A DNA stretch of 64,000 nt from Cupidesulfovibrio sp000226255 (GTDB taxonomy: Bacteria; Desulfobacterota; Desulfovibrionia; Desulfovibrionales; Desulfovibrionaceae), in assembly GCF_003402415.2 (NCBI RefSeq), contig NZ_AP036014.1, positions 3,720,001 to 3,784,000 on the forward strand, given 5' to 3'. The notes below the pieces were generated by a model. It was not told the origin of the DNA, did not search any database, and saw only the letters and a program-made list of their open reading frames with translations. How positions within the stretch are numbered: the first letter of the stretch is position 1; each line of letters begins with the position of its first letter. Positions 46,602 to 54,273 of this stretch are shown in pieces. Position numbers and translations under genes: made by a program.

Positions 46602-46709
46602 ACCCGAATAGCGGGTTTTGCCGCGTATTCCCCGCGTTGGGACACAGGCAGGGCCTCTCCCCGCCTTTCCCTCTTCCCTCCTCCCGCCTTTCTCCCCCCG
46701 CCCGAAAGC

Positions 46710-46740
46710 AAAAGGGAGGGAGCCTCGCAGACCCCCTCCC
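46710..46740 (-). terminator. Terminator after eno
   Basis: On the minus strand GGGAGGG (46740-46734) and CCCTCCC (46720-46714) form a stem with an inner GTCT/AGGC pairing, followed by TTTT. It lies about 20 nt beyond the eno stop. Confidence 0.75.
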
Positions 46741-46760
46741 CGTCATCGCGCAAGCGTGCG

Positions 46761-48065
46761 CTAGTCCTCGCCTTCTTCCTCGAAGCCGAAGTGCGCGCTC
46801 ATCATGGGCCCGAAGTAGATGCCCGTGTCGTCCAGGTCTTCCTCGATGCGCAGCAGCTGGTTGTACTTGGCCAGCCGGTCGCTGCGGCACAGGGAGCCGG
46901 TCTTGATCTGCCCGGCGTTCAGGCCCACGGCGAGGTCGGAGATGAAGTGGTCCTCGGTCTCGCCCGAACGGTGCGAAATCACCGTGGTGTACGCGGCCTG
47001 CTTGGCCATCTCGATGGTGTCCAGGGTCTCGGTCAGCGTGCCGATCTGGTTCAGCTTGATGAGGATGGAGTTGGCCACGCCCTCGTCAATGCCCTCGGCC
47101 AGGATGTCCGGATTGGTCACGAAGATGTCGTCGCCCACCAACTGGATGGTGTCGCCCAGCTTGTAGGTCAGCTCGCGCCAGCCGTCCCAGTCGGACTCGG
47201 CCAGGCCGTCCTCGATGGAGATCAGCGGGTAGCGCGTGGTGAACTCGCCCAGCCATTCCACCATCTCGGAATTGGACAGGTTCTTGCCCTCGCCCGCCAG
47301 CACGTACTTGCCGTCCTTGTGGAACTCGGACGCGGCGGCGTCGATGGCCAGCGCGATTTCCGCGCCGGGAATGTAGCCCGCTTCCTCGATGGCCTTCATG
47401 ATGTAGCGGAAGGCCTCGTCGTGGTTCTTCAGGTTGGGGGCAAAGCCGCCCTCGTCGCCCACGCTGGTCACGTGGCCGTCGGCGGCCAGCAGCGCCTTCA
47501 GGGTATGGAAGGTCTCCGCGCCCATGCGCAGCGCGTCGCGGAAGGTGGCCGCGCCGATGGGCATGATCATGAATTCCTGAATGTCCAGGTTGTTGGGCGC
47601 ATGCGCGCCGCCGTTGATGATGTTCATCAGCGGCACGGGCAGCACCTTGGAATTGACGCCGCCCAGGTACTGGTACAGCGGCAGCCCCAGGAAGCTGGAC
47701 GCGGCCCGCGCGGTGGCCAGGGATACGCCCAGCATGGCGTTGGCCCCCAGGCGCGACTTGTTGTCGGTGCCGTCGAGGTCGAGCAGGGTGTTGTCCACCT
47801 GCACCTGGCGCAGGGCGTCGAGCCCCACGGTGGCCTCGGCGATTTCACCCATCACGTTGTCCACGGCCTTCTCCACGCCCTTGCCCTTGTAACGGCCCTT
47901 GTCGCCGTCGCGCATTTCCAGCGCTTCGCGGGTGCCGGTGGAGGCGCCGGAAGGCACGGCGGCGCGGCCGGTGTGGCCCGATTCAAGGGAAACTTCCACC
48001 TCGACGGTGGGATTCCCGCGGGAGTCAAGGATTTCCCTCGCCCAGACGGATACGATGGTGCTCAT
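46761..48065 (-). CDS. eno: Enolase
   Basis: A 434-residue glycolytic enzyme that interconverts 2-phosphoglycerate and phosphoenolpyruvate. Motifs: PSGASTGTREALEMRDGD, LLDLDGTDNKSRLGANA, the metal/catalytic segments VGDDIFVTNPD, ILIKLNQIGTLTETL and SHRSGETEDHFISDLAVG. The start at 48065 (MSTIVSVWARE) has AAGGAG six nt upstream, better than the in-frame ATG at 48071. Confidence 0.97.
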   Translation of the reverse strand: MSTIVSVWAREILDSRGNPTVEVEVSLESGHTGRAAVPSGASTGTREALEMRDGDKGRYKGKGVEKAVDNVMGEIAEATVGLDALRQVQVDNTLLDLDGTDNKSRLGANAMLGVSLATARAASSFLGLPLYQYLGGVNSKVLPVPLMNIINGGAHAPNNLDIQEFMIMPIGAATFRDALRMGAETFHTLKALLAADGHVTSVGDEGGFAPNLKNHDEAFRYIMKAIEEAGYIPGAEIALAIDAAASEFHKDGKYVLAGEGKNLSNSEMVEWLGEFTTRYPLISIEDGLAESDWDGWRELTYKLGDTIQLVGDDIFVTNPDILAEGIDEGVANSILIKLNQIGTLTETLDTIEMAKQAAYTTVISHRSGETEDHFISDLAVGLNAGQIKTGSLCRSDRLAKYNQLLRIEEDLDDTGIYFGPMMSAHFGFEEEGED

Positions 48066-48182
48066 CTGCATCTCCTTGGTCCTTTCATGTTCGTCGGGTT
48101 TCGGTCGTCGGAATGTCTATTGTCGGATGCGGCCCGCGCCCGGCCCCGCCCCGGCCCGGAATGGAGGGGCGATGGCGTGGCC

Positions 48183-48971
48183 CTAGCGGGTGCCGCTTTC
48201 AAGATACAACAACCGCAGGCCTTCCAGCAGCAGGTCGGGCCTTACGTGGTCGAAACAGCGGCTCACCCGCGCGATGTCCCGGGCGAACCCGCCCGTGGCC
48301 ACCACCTCGGTGGGGCCGGGCAGCACGTCGCCCAGGCGGGCCAGCACGCCCTCGGTCATGGCGGCGAAGCCGAAAATGAACCCGTGGTTCAGGCTGGTGG
48401 TGGTGGAACGGCCGATGACCGGCGTATCCTCCGCCACTTCCAGACTGATGCGCGGCAGCTTGGCCGTGCGCGACGACAACGCCCCGGCGGACGAAAGCAC
48501 GCCGGGACATATCAAACCGCCAAGATACGCGCCGCCCTCCACGCAGTCAAACGTGGTGGCGGTGCCGAAATCCACGGAAACCAGCGACCGGGGGCCGGGG
48601 TACAGCCGCCGGGCGGCATAGGCGGCCACCAGCCGGTCGGCCCCCACCTCTGCCGGGCGCTCGTAGCGGTTTTCCAGCGGGATGGCCACGTCGCCGGGCG
48701 CGAACAGCAGCTTGCGGTACAGGTAGCGTTCGCAGGCGCGGCGGACCAGCGGATTGACGCTGGGCACCACCGAACTGGCCACGCAGGCCGAAATGTCGGC
48801 CGGACCAAGCCCGGCGTGGCGCAGCACCTCCAGCAGGCGCAGGCCGATGGAGTCGGCCGTCTGGCCGGGGTCGGTGGGCAGCACGTACGAGGTCAGCACC
48901 GCGCTTTCCACCGCGATGCCGATCTTGACGTTGGTGTTGCCGATGTCGAACAGCAGGAAATTCTGGGTCAT
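48183..48971 (-). CDS. coaX: Type III pantothenate kinase
   Basis: A 262-residue ASKHA-fold kinase for the first step of coenzyme A synthesis. Motifs: LLFDIGNTNVKIGI (phosphate loop), ACVASSVVPSVN, GADRLVAAYAA and VDFGTATTFD. Type III enzymes need a monovalent cation and are not feedback-inhibited by CoA. The ATG at 48971 has a weak GGAAG. It lies upstream of eno on the same strand (117-nt gap), possibly co-transcribed. Confidence 0.94.
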   Translation of the reverse strand: MTQNFLLFDIGNTNVKIGIAVESAVLTSYVLPTDPGQTADSIGLRLLEVLRHAGLGPADISACVASSVVPSVNPLVRRACERYLYRKLLFAPGDVAIPLENRYERPAEVGADRLVAAYAARRLYPGPRSLVSVDFGTATTFDCVEGGAYLGGLICPGVLSSAGALSSRTAKLPRISLEVAEDTPVIGRSTTTSLNHGFIFGFAAMTEGVLARLGDVLPGPTEVVATGGFARDIARVSRCFDHVRPDLLLEGLRLLYLESGTR

Positions 48972-49442
48972 GCCGCTTCCGGAAGGAACAGGGCGAGGGT
49001 GGCGCGCCCCGCCCCGGAACGCCCGGGGCCAGGGGCTGGCAAGGGCCTGCCCGCACGCGCCGGAGACAAGGAGGACGCACACGGGGCGCACATGGATGCA
49101 AGTGTAGCGCGTTCGGGCGGAAACGCAACCGTGGCGCGCCGCTTCGCCTACCCCAAAGCGGCCCGGACCGCAATCCCGGACAGCCGGATCACCGACACCG
49201 ACGGACGACACGCACTGGCGACACCGACGGGGGGCAGGAACGGGCCGCAGGAACGGGCGGGGGACTAGGCGGGTGACTGGACGCGCGGCAGATGTGCGGG
49301 GCGGAGCGGGTGCGCCGCCGGACCGCGCGCGCCCTCATGCCCGAGGGTGGCGCACCCGTGCCGGAATCCCGACGCCATGGCCCGTTTGCACGGCCCTTGC
49401 AGAATGACGCGGGCAGACGGAAAAAACTTCCAGGAGGCCGCC
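48972..49442. other. Divergent region between coaX and a small unknown gene
   Basis: 471 nt without a supported gene. Apart from the candidate coaX promoter I see no repeat, operator or hairpin of note. Confidence 0.4.
49101..49128 (-). promoter_or_regulatory. Candidate sigma-70 promoter of coaX
   Basis: On the minus strand TTGCGT (49128-49123), a 16-nt spacer and TACACT (49106-49101) lie 130 nt before the coaX ATG. Each box matches consensus at four positions. Confidence 0.35.
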
Positions 49443-49748
49443 ATGACCACGGGGACCACGGGTATCACCACCCTTTCGCAGGATTCCTTCTCGCGCATCG
49501 ACGCGCTGCTGACCCGCGCCCGCGAGACCACCGAAACCAAGCGCAGCGCGCTCGACACCGCCGGACAGGTCGGACAGGCCGGGCTGGCAGGACAGGCCGC
49601 GCAGGGCGTGCAGACCAGCGCCGTCGCCGTTCCCACCGCCGAGGCCGACCAGGCCTACAGCTCCGTGATGGACATGCTGTCCGCCCCGTCGAGCGACGCG
49701 CACCGCTCGCTGGACCCGGAGCGGGTGGCCCGCCTGCTGAACCTCTAG
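49443..49748 (+). CDS. Small protein of unknown function
   Basis: A 101-residue polar protein without membrane segments. The N-terminal half is helical and charged (FSRIDALLTRARETTETKRSALD), a Gly/Gln/Ala repeat follows (GQVGQAGLAGQAAQG), and the end SLDPERVARLLNL is weakly like the C-terminus of anti-sigma-28 factors (FlgM). That similarity is too short to name it. GGAGG lies well placed before the ATG, which supports it as a real gene. Confidence 0.6.
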   Translation: MTTGTTGITTLSQDSFSRIDALLTRARETTETKRSALDTAGQVGQAGLAGQAAQGVQTSAVAVPTAEADQAYSSVMDMLSAPSSDAHRSLDPERVARLLNL

Positions 49749-49888
49749 GCCGGGCTTCCGGCCGCAAGAAGGGTTTCGCTGCCCCTCGCGCCGCCACGCG
49801 GCGGTTGGTTGGCGACTGTCCAGCTACCGGAACTACCCGCCCGTGCCCACTCCTGACGGGCGCACGGGTTGGTGCAGCCCGCGCGCCA

Positions 49889-49944
49889 ACGGCATGACGC
49901 CCTCATCCGCGAAAACTGTCTCGCGGATGAGGGCGTCATGCCGT
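49889..49944. repeat. 24-bp perfect hairpin between convergent genes
   Basis: 49889-49912 and 49921-49944 are perfect reverse complements, with loop AAACTGTC. This is by far the longest perfect stem in the window. It lies between convergent genes (stops at 49748 and 50001) and has no T-tract. It may act as a bidirectional terminator or an mRNA-protecting 3' structure. Confidence 0.7.
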
Positions 49945-50000
49945 GCGCAACCCGCGCCCGCCGGGTCGGCCTCCCGGGTGCCGTCCGGCCCTGCCGCGCC

Positions 50001-50633
50001 TCAGGCCGGGTCGGGTTCGCCCTTGCTGCGGGCCAGCGCCGTGTCGTGCACTCGCCTGGCCTGTTCCTTGTCCGGGTCCACTTCCATGGCCTTGCGCAGG
50101 TGGCGCAGAGCCCGCTTGGGCTCGCCCGCCTCCAGCATGGCCTTGCCCATCAACAGGAACAGGCGGTGTTCGTTACGATAGTGGCCCATGGCCTCGGTGA
50201 ACGCCTCGTCGGCCTCGGCCACCTTCTTGTGCTCCAGCAGCCGCCTGCCGTGCAGCAGCAGCTTGTCGAGCTGCTGCTTGCGGGCGATGGCCTGCTCGTA
50301 GGACTCCTGCTCCTGCTCGTCGCGCATGGAGCGCAGGATGCGGGCCAGGGTGCCCAGCAATTGTTTTTCGGCCCCCTTCTCGAAGACCAGGCCGCGCGGC
50401 GAAATGGCCGCGGCGCGGGCCTTCACGTCCTCGTCGCGCGAAAGCAACTGCACCATCTCGCGCAGCGCGCCGTGCAGTTCCGTCAGGTCGCGCCCTACGA
50501 TGCCGCCGTCCGCAATGCCCTGCACGCCGGCTGCGGTGGCCGCAAGTGCGCGCGGCACGTCGTGCCGATGGAAATATGCCTTGGCTCGCGCCAGAAATTC
50601 GCGCGTCTGGCGCGCGTCGCCTTTGGGTGACAC
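50001..50633 (-). CDS. TPR-containing protein of unknown function
   Basis: A 210-residue cytoplasmic protein, helical throughout, with a tetratricopeptide-like C-terminal half (ADEAFTEAMGHYRNEHRLFLLMGKAMLEAGEPKRALRHLRKAMEVDPDKEQAR). I chose GTG at 50633 because GGAGG lies seven nt upstream and the protein then begins VSPKGDARQTREFLARAKAYF. Longer in-frame starts lack ribosome sites and overlap the promoter of the ferredoxin gene. Role unknown. Confidence 0.7.
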   Translation of the reverse strand: MSPKGDARQTREFLARAKAYFHRHDVPRALAATAAGVQGIADGGIVGRDLTELHGALREMVQLLSRDEDVKARAAAISPRGLVFEKGAEKQLLGTLARILRSMRDEQEQESYEQAIARKQQLDKLLLHGRRLLEHKKVAEADEAFTEAMGHYRNEHRLFLLMGKAMLEAGEPKRALRHLRKAMEVDPDKEQARRVHDTALARSKGEPDPA

Positions 50634-50732
50634 CGGGTTGCCTCCGCCGCGAGGGACGCCGCGCCCCCCGCCCGTTGTGCTCGACGCTACGGCCATGCTA
50701 TACCATGTGGCAAACAGCCCAAGGAGGCCACC

Positions 50733-50927
50733 ATGGCGAAATACCTGTACCTCGATCAGGACGAATGCATGGCGTGCGAATCGTGCGTCGAACTTTGCCC
50801 CGAGGCGTTCAGAATGTCCAGCGCGGGCGAATACGCCGAGGTCATCGACCCGAACACCACCGCGGAGTGCGTGGAAGACGCCATCTCCACCTGCCCGGTG
50901 GAATGTATCGAATGGCGTGAGGAATAG
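50733..50927 (+). CDS. Ferredoxin, Desulfovibrio type, single [4Fe-4S] cluster
   Basis: A 64-residue electron carrier. C12, C15, C18 and C54 are the cluster ligands (CxxCxxC ... CP). C22 and C46 sit exactly four residues on from Cys18 and Cys42 of D. gigas ferredoxin, which form a disulfide in that protein, so a disulfide rather than a second cluster is likely. A seventh cysteine, C58, follows. AAGGAGG precedes the ATG. It is divergent from the TPR gene and followed by a terminator-like hairpin. Confidence 0.95.
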   Translation: MAKYLYLDQDECMACESCVELCPEAFRMSSAGEYAEVIDPNTTAECVEDAISTCPVECIEWREE

Positions 50928-50967
50928 CCCCGCGCCTCCCTCCCCTGCCCCTTTTCCGCCTAGCGCC

Positions 50968-51001
50968 CGGGCCGCCCCTTCTTGCCGGAACGGGCGGCCC
51001 G
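50968..51001 (+). terminator. Terminator-like hairpin after the ferredoxin gene
   Basis: CGGGCCGCCC (50968-50977) and GGGCGGCCCG (50992-51001) form a perfect 10-bp stem 41 nt past the stop. There is no T-tract. Confidence 0.55.
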
Positions 51002-51209
51002 CATGCGTTCGACCTGACACGAGTAATCGCGGGCAGCGCCGTTCGCCCGCCCTCGCCGTTCCCTCGCCACGCCACCGTGCGGCCCCGCACGCCACAGACT
51101 GTTCGCGTCGCCATTCCAGACGCTCCTTTTTCCGCCCTGCAGCACCCCTGGAAAGCTGAACAACACCCCCGCCCCCGTGGCCATGTGCACCAAACATCAC
51201 ACCGCATCA

Positions 51210-51238
51210 TTGACAATGAAAATCGTTTTCATTAAACA
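51210..51238 (+). promoter_or_regulatory. Promoter with embedded Fur box
   Basis: TTGACA (51210-51215) and TAAACA (51233-51238) are 17 nt apart. The spacer contains AATGAAAA-TCG-TTTTCATT (51215-51233), a perfect 8-3-8 palindrome close to the Fur-box consensus. Binding of Fur would cover both promoter boxes. It lies about 40 nt before the DUF2325 start. Confidence 0.75.
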
Positions 51239-51276
51239 GGACGAAACGACGCGAGACTCGTCGGAAGGAGCCTCCC

Positions 51277-51555
51277 ATGTGCGCAGCACTGATCGGCGGA
51301 ATGGACAGACTGAAGCGCGACTACATCAATGCCGCCCTTGCCAGCGGCGTGGACCTGAAGGTGTTCACCGGCAAGGAAAACCGCATCGCCGACAAGCTCG
51401 GCCAGGCGGACCTGGTCATCGTGTTCACCAACAAGATATCCCACGCCGCCAAGCGCGAGGTGGTGCAGCACGCCAAGGCCAACAGCATTCCCGTGCAGAT
51501 GCTGCACAGTTGCGGCGTTTCCACCCTGCGCCAGGCGCTGGAGCCCGCCAACTAG
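51277..51555 (+). CDS. DUF2325 protein, probably Fur-regulated
   Basis: A 92-residue cytoplasmic protein of the DUF2325 type: ALIGGMDRLKRDYINAALASGVDLKVFTG, ADLVIVFTNKISHAAKREVVQHAK and MLHSCGVSTLRQALE. The fold is Rossmann-like, with conserved Gly near the N-terminus and Cys near the end (HSCG). Function unknown. GGAAGGAG precedes the ATG. The Fur-box promoter suggests iron starvation induces it. It is followed by a nested stem structure and a small TPR gene, which I recall as a Fur-regulated pair in D. vulgaris. Confidence 0.8.
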   Translation: MCAALIGGMDRLKRDYINAALASGVDLKVFTGKENRIADKLGQADLVIVFTNKISHAAKREVVQHAKANSIPVQMLHSCGVSTLRQALEPAN

Positions 51556-51570
51556 ATTTCGGCACGACGA

Positions 51571-51657
51571 GGCGCCGCTGGCGACCCCCGGCCCACCCCG
51601 CGAAGCACAGGGATGCGACCCGCCCGGCGCATCCCGGCCGGGGATCGCGGCGGCGCC
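51571..51657 (+). ncRNA. Nested stem structure between the DUF2325 and TPR genes
   Basis: Three perfect 8-bp stems are nested: 51571-51578 with 51650-51657, 51586-51593 with 51636-51643, and 51610-51617 with 51628-51635. It begins 15 nt after the DUF2325 stop. It could be a terminator, attenuator or processing structure; no T-tract follows. Confidence 0.45.
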
Positions 51658-51695
51658 CCCGTGACGGATCAGCGTACCCCGATACATACAGACTA

Positions 51696-51740
51696 GCGTG
51701 ATGCGCGGCAAAATACAGGCACGCAGGCCGCGCATCACGC
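51696..51740 (+). promoter_or_regulatory. 14-bp inverted repeat before the TPR gene
   Basis: GCGTGATGCGCGGC (51696-51709) and GCCGCGCATCACGC (51727-51740) are perfect complements with a 17-nt loop. It ends 26 nt before the start codon, so it may be an operator or a leader hairpin next to the ribosome site. Confidence 0.5.
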
Positions 51741-51766
51741 CATCTGACCACTACGAGGATACGACC

Positions 51767-52093
51767 ATGTGCGCAGCAAGCCGCATCGGCGCATTGAACA
51801 GGCAGGGCATGCAGGCCCTTTCGGAAGGCAACCTCGCCAACGCGGACTTCCTGCTCTCGCAGGCGTTGCGCCAGGCCATGTCCCTGGGACTGTCCGGCTT
51901 CGAGGCCAAGATCCGCAACAATCTCGGGCTGGTCTGCCGTCTGCGCGGCCGCACCGAAGAAGCCGTGGCCCATTTTTCCGCCGCGCTGGCCCATCTGGAG
52001 GCCAAGGTAGGCACCGGGCACCGCGTCTATGCCACCATTGAGGGCAACCTGAACGCCGCCCGCACCGAAGCTGGCGCACGAGCCCCGCAGTAG
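51767..52093 (+). CDS. Small TPR-like protein of unknown function
   Basis: A 108-residue helical protein resembling tetratricopeptide repeats (GMQALSEGNLANADFLLSQALRQAMSLGLSGFEAKIRNNLGLVCRLRGRTEEAVAHFSAALAHLE). It begins MCAAS, like the upstream DUF2325 protein (MCAAL). GAGGAT lies before the ATG at 51767. It may be co-expressed with the DUF2325 gene or separated from it by the hairpins between them. Confidence 0.7.
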   Translation: MCAASRIGALNRQGMQALSEGNLANADFLLSQALRQAMSLGLSGFEAKIRNNLGLVCRLRGRTEEAVAHFSAALAHLEAKVGTGHRVYATIEGNLNAARTEAGARAPQ

Positions 52094-52491
52094 ATCCGGG
52101 GGCGCATGTCGCGCCCCTCTGCTCCCCCGTCGCGTCCGACCGCACCCGACCGCACCCGGCCCGTGCGGCTGACTCACCAGCTTCCGGGCTGGCCCGGCAC
52201 GCCTTGGCGCATCCACTCGGCAGCACATGCCGCATTGCGCCACTCTGGCCGCGCGCGCGCTGCCCCTTCAGCATCGCTGCGATGCATTTCACGCACATGC
52301 GATGCACCCACCGCGCGCCACGCTACAGCCCGCCCACCTACCTTGCGGCACCCGCCGCGTTTTCCGGCTTTTGCCGTGAATCTCATGCCTTGGCACTGGA
52401 CGGCCCCCGGCCGTTTCCAGTAGTCTGTGCAATGCGCCGCCACCGCACACCACGCTGCGCGGGGCGCGCCCTACCGCCAAGGAGCCATACC
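52094..52491. other. Non-coding region before cheX
   Basis: 398 nt without a supported gene. One imperfect stem, ACTGGA-CGGCC / GGCCG-tt-TCCAGT (52395-52421), lies about 70 nt before the cheX start. Confidence 0.35.
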
Positions 52492-52956
52492 ATGAGCACC
52501 GGCATCGAAGTCGCAAAGCCCTTCATCGCGGCCACCATCAACGTGTTGTCCACCATGGCGGGCATCACCCCCACGGCTGGCGTGCCGTACGTGAAGAAGA
52601 ACAACGTGGCCAAGGGCGACGTGTCTGCCGTCATCGGCATCACCGGGCACAAGAACGGCACCATCTCGGTGACCTTCACCAAGAAGTGCGCCATTGCCCT
52701 GGTCAAGGCCATGCTGGGCGACGACATCCAGGACATCGTGCAGGACATCAAGGACGCCGTGGGCGAGGTCACCAACATGATCTCCGGCCAGGCCCGCGCG
52801 GGCCTTGCCGAAATGGGCATGACCTTCCAGGGGGCCACCCCCTCGGTGATCATGGGGGATGGACACACCATCAGCCACGTCACCAAGGCGCCCATCATCG
52901 CCATCCCCTTCGGCACCCCGCACGGAGATTTTACCGTGGAGTTCTGCTTCGAATAG
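52492..52956 (+). CDS. cheX: CheX-type chemotaxis phosphatase
   Basis: A 154-residue cytoplasmic protein. It begins with EVAKPFIAATINVLSTMAGI, and carries the family helix DIKDAVGEVTNMISGQARAGLAEMG, where the E-x2-N residues (in GEVTNMISG) act in CheY-P dephosphorylation. The end is GDFTVEFCFE. AAGGAG precedes the ATG at 52492. It stands alone, with cheD 34 kb away. Confidence 0.88.
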   Translation: MSTGIEVAKPFIAATINVLSTMAGITPTAGVPYVKKNNVAKGDVSAVIGITGHKNGTISVTFTKKCAIALVKAMLGDDIQDIVQDIKDAVGEVTNMISGQARAGLAEMGMTFQGATPSVIMGDGHTISHVTKAPIIAIPFGTPHGDFTVEFCFE

Positions 52957-52970
52957 TTCGCCGGTCCTGC

Positions 52971-53000
52971 CTTACAGGGCCTTACAGGGCCTTACAGGGC
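52971..53000 (+). repeat. Three exact tandem copies of a 10-mer
   Basis: CTTACAGGGC is repeated three times without change just after cheX. Confidence 0.9.
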
Positions 53001-53111
53001 GGACAGCGTCGAACAGGACCGGACAGGGGGCCAGGCCACGGCCACGTGCGGGAACGCACGGCAGCTTTCCACAGCCAGCCTGTCCACACCGCATCCCCCT
53101 TGCTGTGCACA

Positions 53112-53143
53112 GCGCCGCCGCACTCCGGCGGCGCACGTTTTTT
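53112..53143 (+). terminator. Terminator after cheX
   Basis: GCGCCGCCG (53112-53120) pairs with CGGCGGCGC (53126-53134), followed by TTTTTT at 53138-53143. It is a textbook factor-independent terminator. Confidence 0.9.
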
Positions 53144-53556
53144 CACAGCACGCCTTCAACAAACCATCCACCTATAATCACACCCCTTCTTCACGGGCGA
53201 CAGCGGCTCGACAGGGGATGCCGGACCATCCGCGCGCCACATGCGGAACGTGCGGCGCGCAGACTGTGGAAAGACAAAAATGTCGGCTCGCAGACAGCGA
53301 CGCAAAGGTCCAAAACCGGGAAAAAATAGCCCGGTATTCCACCCCCTAACGGGTTAAGGACTGGCTTTTCCAAAACACCCCACTATACAAAAAAATAGGG
53401 GTGCAGTAGGCTTCGGACCGAACTAACCCGATGGGTTAAATTTTTCCTAGACACTTTCATGATGGCCCGAAACGCCCGCGCACGCCGCAATCGCGTCATC
53501 ATGAAGGCCATTCATGTTCACGGGCACTCGCCGCCCGGACAAGGATACTTCCCGTC
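53144..53556. other. Leader region of the nrdG-nrdD operon
   Basis: 413 nt without a gene and AT-richer than the surroundings. It contains AACGGGTTAA (53348-53357), a CACCCC...GGGGTG pairing near 53375-53404, the palindrome at 53424-53438, and TTCATGATG (53456-53464) with CATCATGAA (53497-53505). Confidence 0.45.
53424..53438. promoter_or_regulatory. Candidate operator of the nrd operon
   Basis: TAACCC-GAT-GGGTTA is a perfect 6-3-6 palindrome about 120 nt before nrdG. A related half-site pair AACGGGTTAA lies 76 nt upstream. It does not resemble the NrdR box as I know it. Confidence 0.45.
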
Positions 53557-54273
53557 ATGTCCTCCGCATGGAACCACGTGCATGGCTTCGAGCGCCTGAG
53601 CCTCTGCGACTGGCCCGGCTACAGCAGTTGCGTCGTCTTTCTGGGCGGCTGCAACATGCGCTGCCCCACCTGCCACAACTGGCAGCTGGCCTGGCATGCC
53701 GACACCCTGCCCGTGCTTTCGCGCGCCGCCATCGAAGCGTACATCGAAGCCCGCCGCCACTGGCTGGACGGCGTGGTCGTGACCGGGGGGGAAGCGACCA
53801 TGGTCGAGGGCTTCGCCGACATGCTCCGCGATCTGCGCCGCTTCGGCCTGCCCGTGAAGGTGGACAGCAACGGCCTGCGCCCCGACGTGGTGGAACTGCT
53901 GCTGCGCGACGGCCTGGCCGACGCCTTCTCCATCGATGTCAAGGGGCCCTTCGCCCTCTACCCGCGCCTGTCCGGCGGGACCACCAGCCCGGACGAGGCC
54001 CGCGCCGCGCTTTCGCGCATCTTTGCGCTGGCCCAGGCGCAACCCGACGCGTTCATGTTTCGCCTCACCCGCGTTCCCGTGCTTTCCGATGACGACGTGG
54101 AAGCGGCCCGCCGCCAGCTTCCCGCCGGATTCGACCTGAAGATACAGGATTACGTGCCCCCCCGGAGGAAGCATGCCGAAGCAGATTCTGAAACGCGACG
54201 GACGGCTGGAGACGTGGTCCACGGACCGCATCGCGGAAGCCATCCTGAAGGCCCTGAAAGCAAACGGCATTAA
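53557..54273 (+). CDS. nrdG: Anaerobic ribonucleotide reductase activating protein (radical SAM)
   Basis: A 238-residue radical-SAM enzyme that installs the glycyl radical in NrdD. The cluster motif is CNMRCPTCHN (CxxxCxxC), with FLGGCN before it, then VVTGGEATM and VDSNGLRPDV. The final ~35 residues overlap the nrdD start by 101 nt in another frame, giving tight coupling. The C-terminal extension looks like read-through into nrdD and may be dispensable. The start at 53557 (MSSAWNHVHG) has no strong Shine-Dalgarno sequence. Confidence 0.9.
   Translation: MSSAWNHVHGFERLSLCDWPGYSSCVVFLGGCNMRCPTCHNWQLAWHADTLPVLSRAAIEAYIEARRHWLDGVVVTGGEATMVEGFADMLRDLRRFGLPVKVDSNGLRPDVVELLLRDGLADAFSIDVKGPFALYPRLSGGTTSPDEARAALSRIFALAQAQPDAFMFRLTRVPVLSDDDVEAARRQLPAGFDLKIQDYVPPRRKHAEADSETRRTAGDVVHGPHRGSHPEGPESKRH

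Larger units (their letters stand above)
46048..46760. other. Non-coding region between folD and eno
   Basis: 713 nt without a supported gene. It contains the folD promoter region, a G/C-rich patch at 46185-46245 (GGGGGAGCACGCTCCCCC-type hairpin), structured element copy 3 (46466-46601) with its conserved tail to 46635, and the eno terminator (46710-46740). Confidence 0.5.
50928..51276. other. Non-coding region between ferredoxin and the DUF2325 gene
   Basis: 349 nt. It contains the hairpin at 50968-51001 and the Fur-box promoter at 51210-51238. Nothing else was recognised. Confidence 0.5.

Noticed and set aside
49380..49410. Possible sigma-54 promoter before the small gene at 49443 (TTGCA with upstream GG)
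   Set aside because: The GG-N10-GC spacing is not met at any register.
49443..49748. Naming the small gene flgM
   Set aside because: Only a short C-terminal resemblance (SLDPERVARLLNL) supports it; length and middle region do not.
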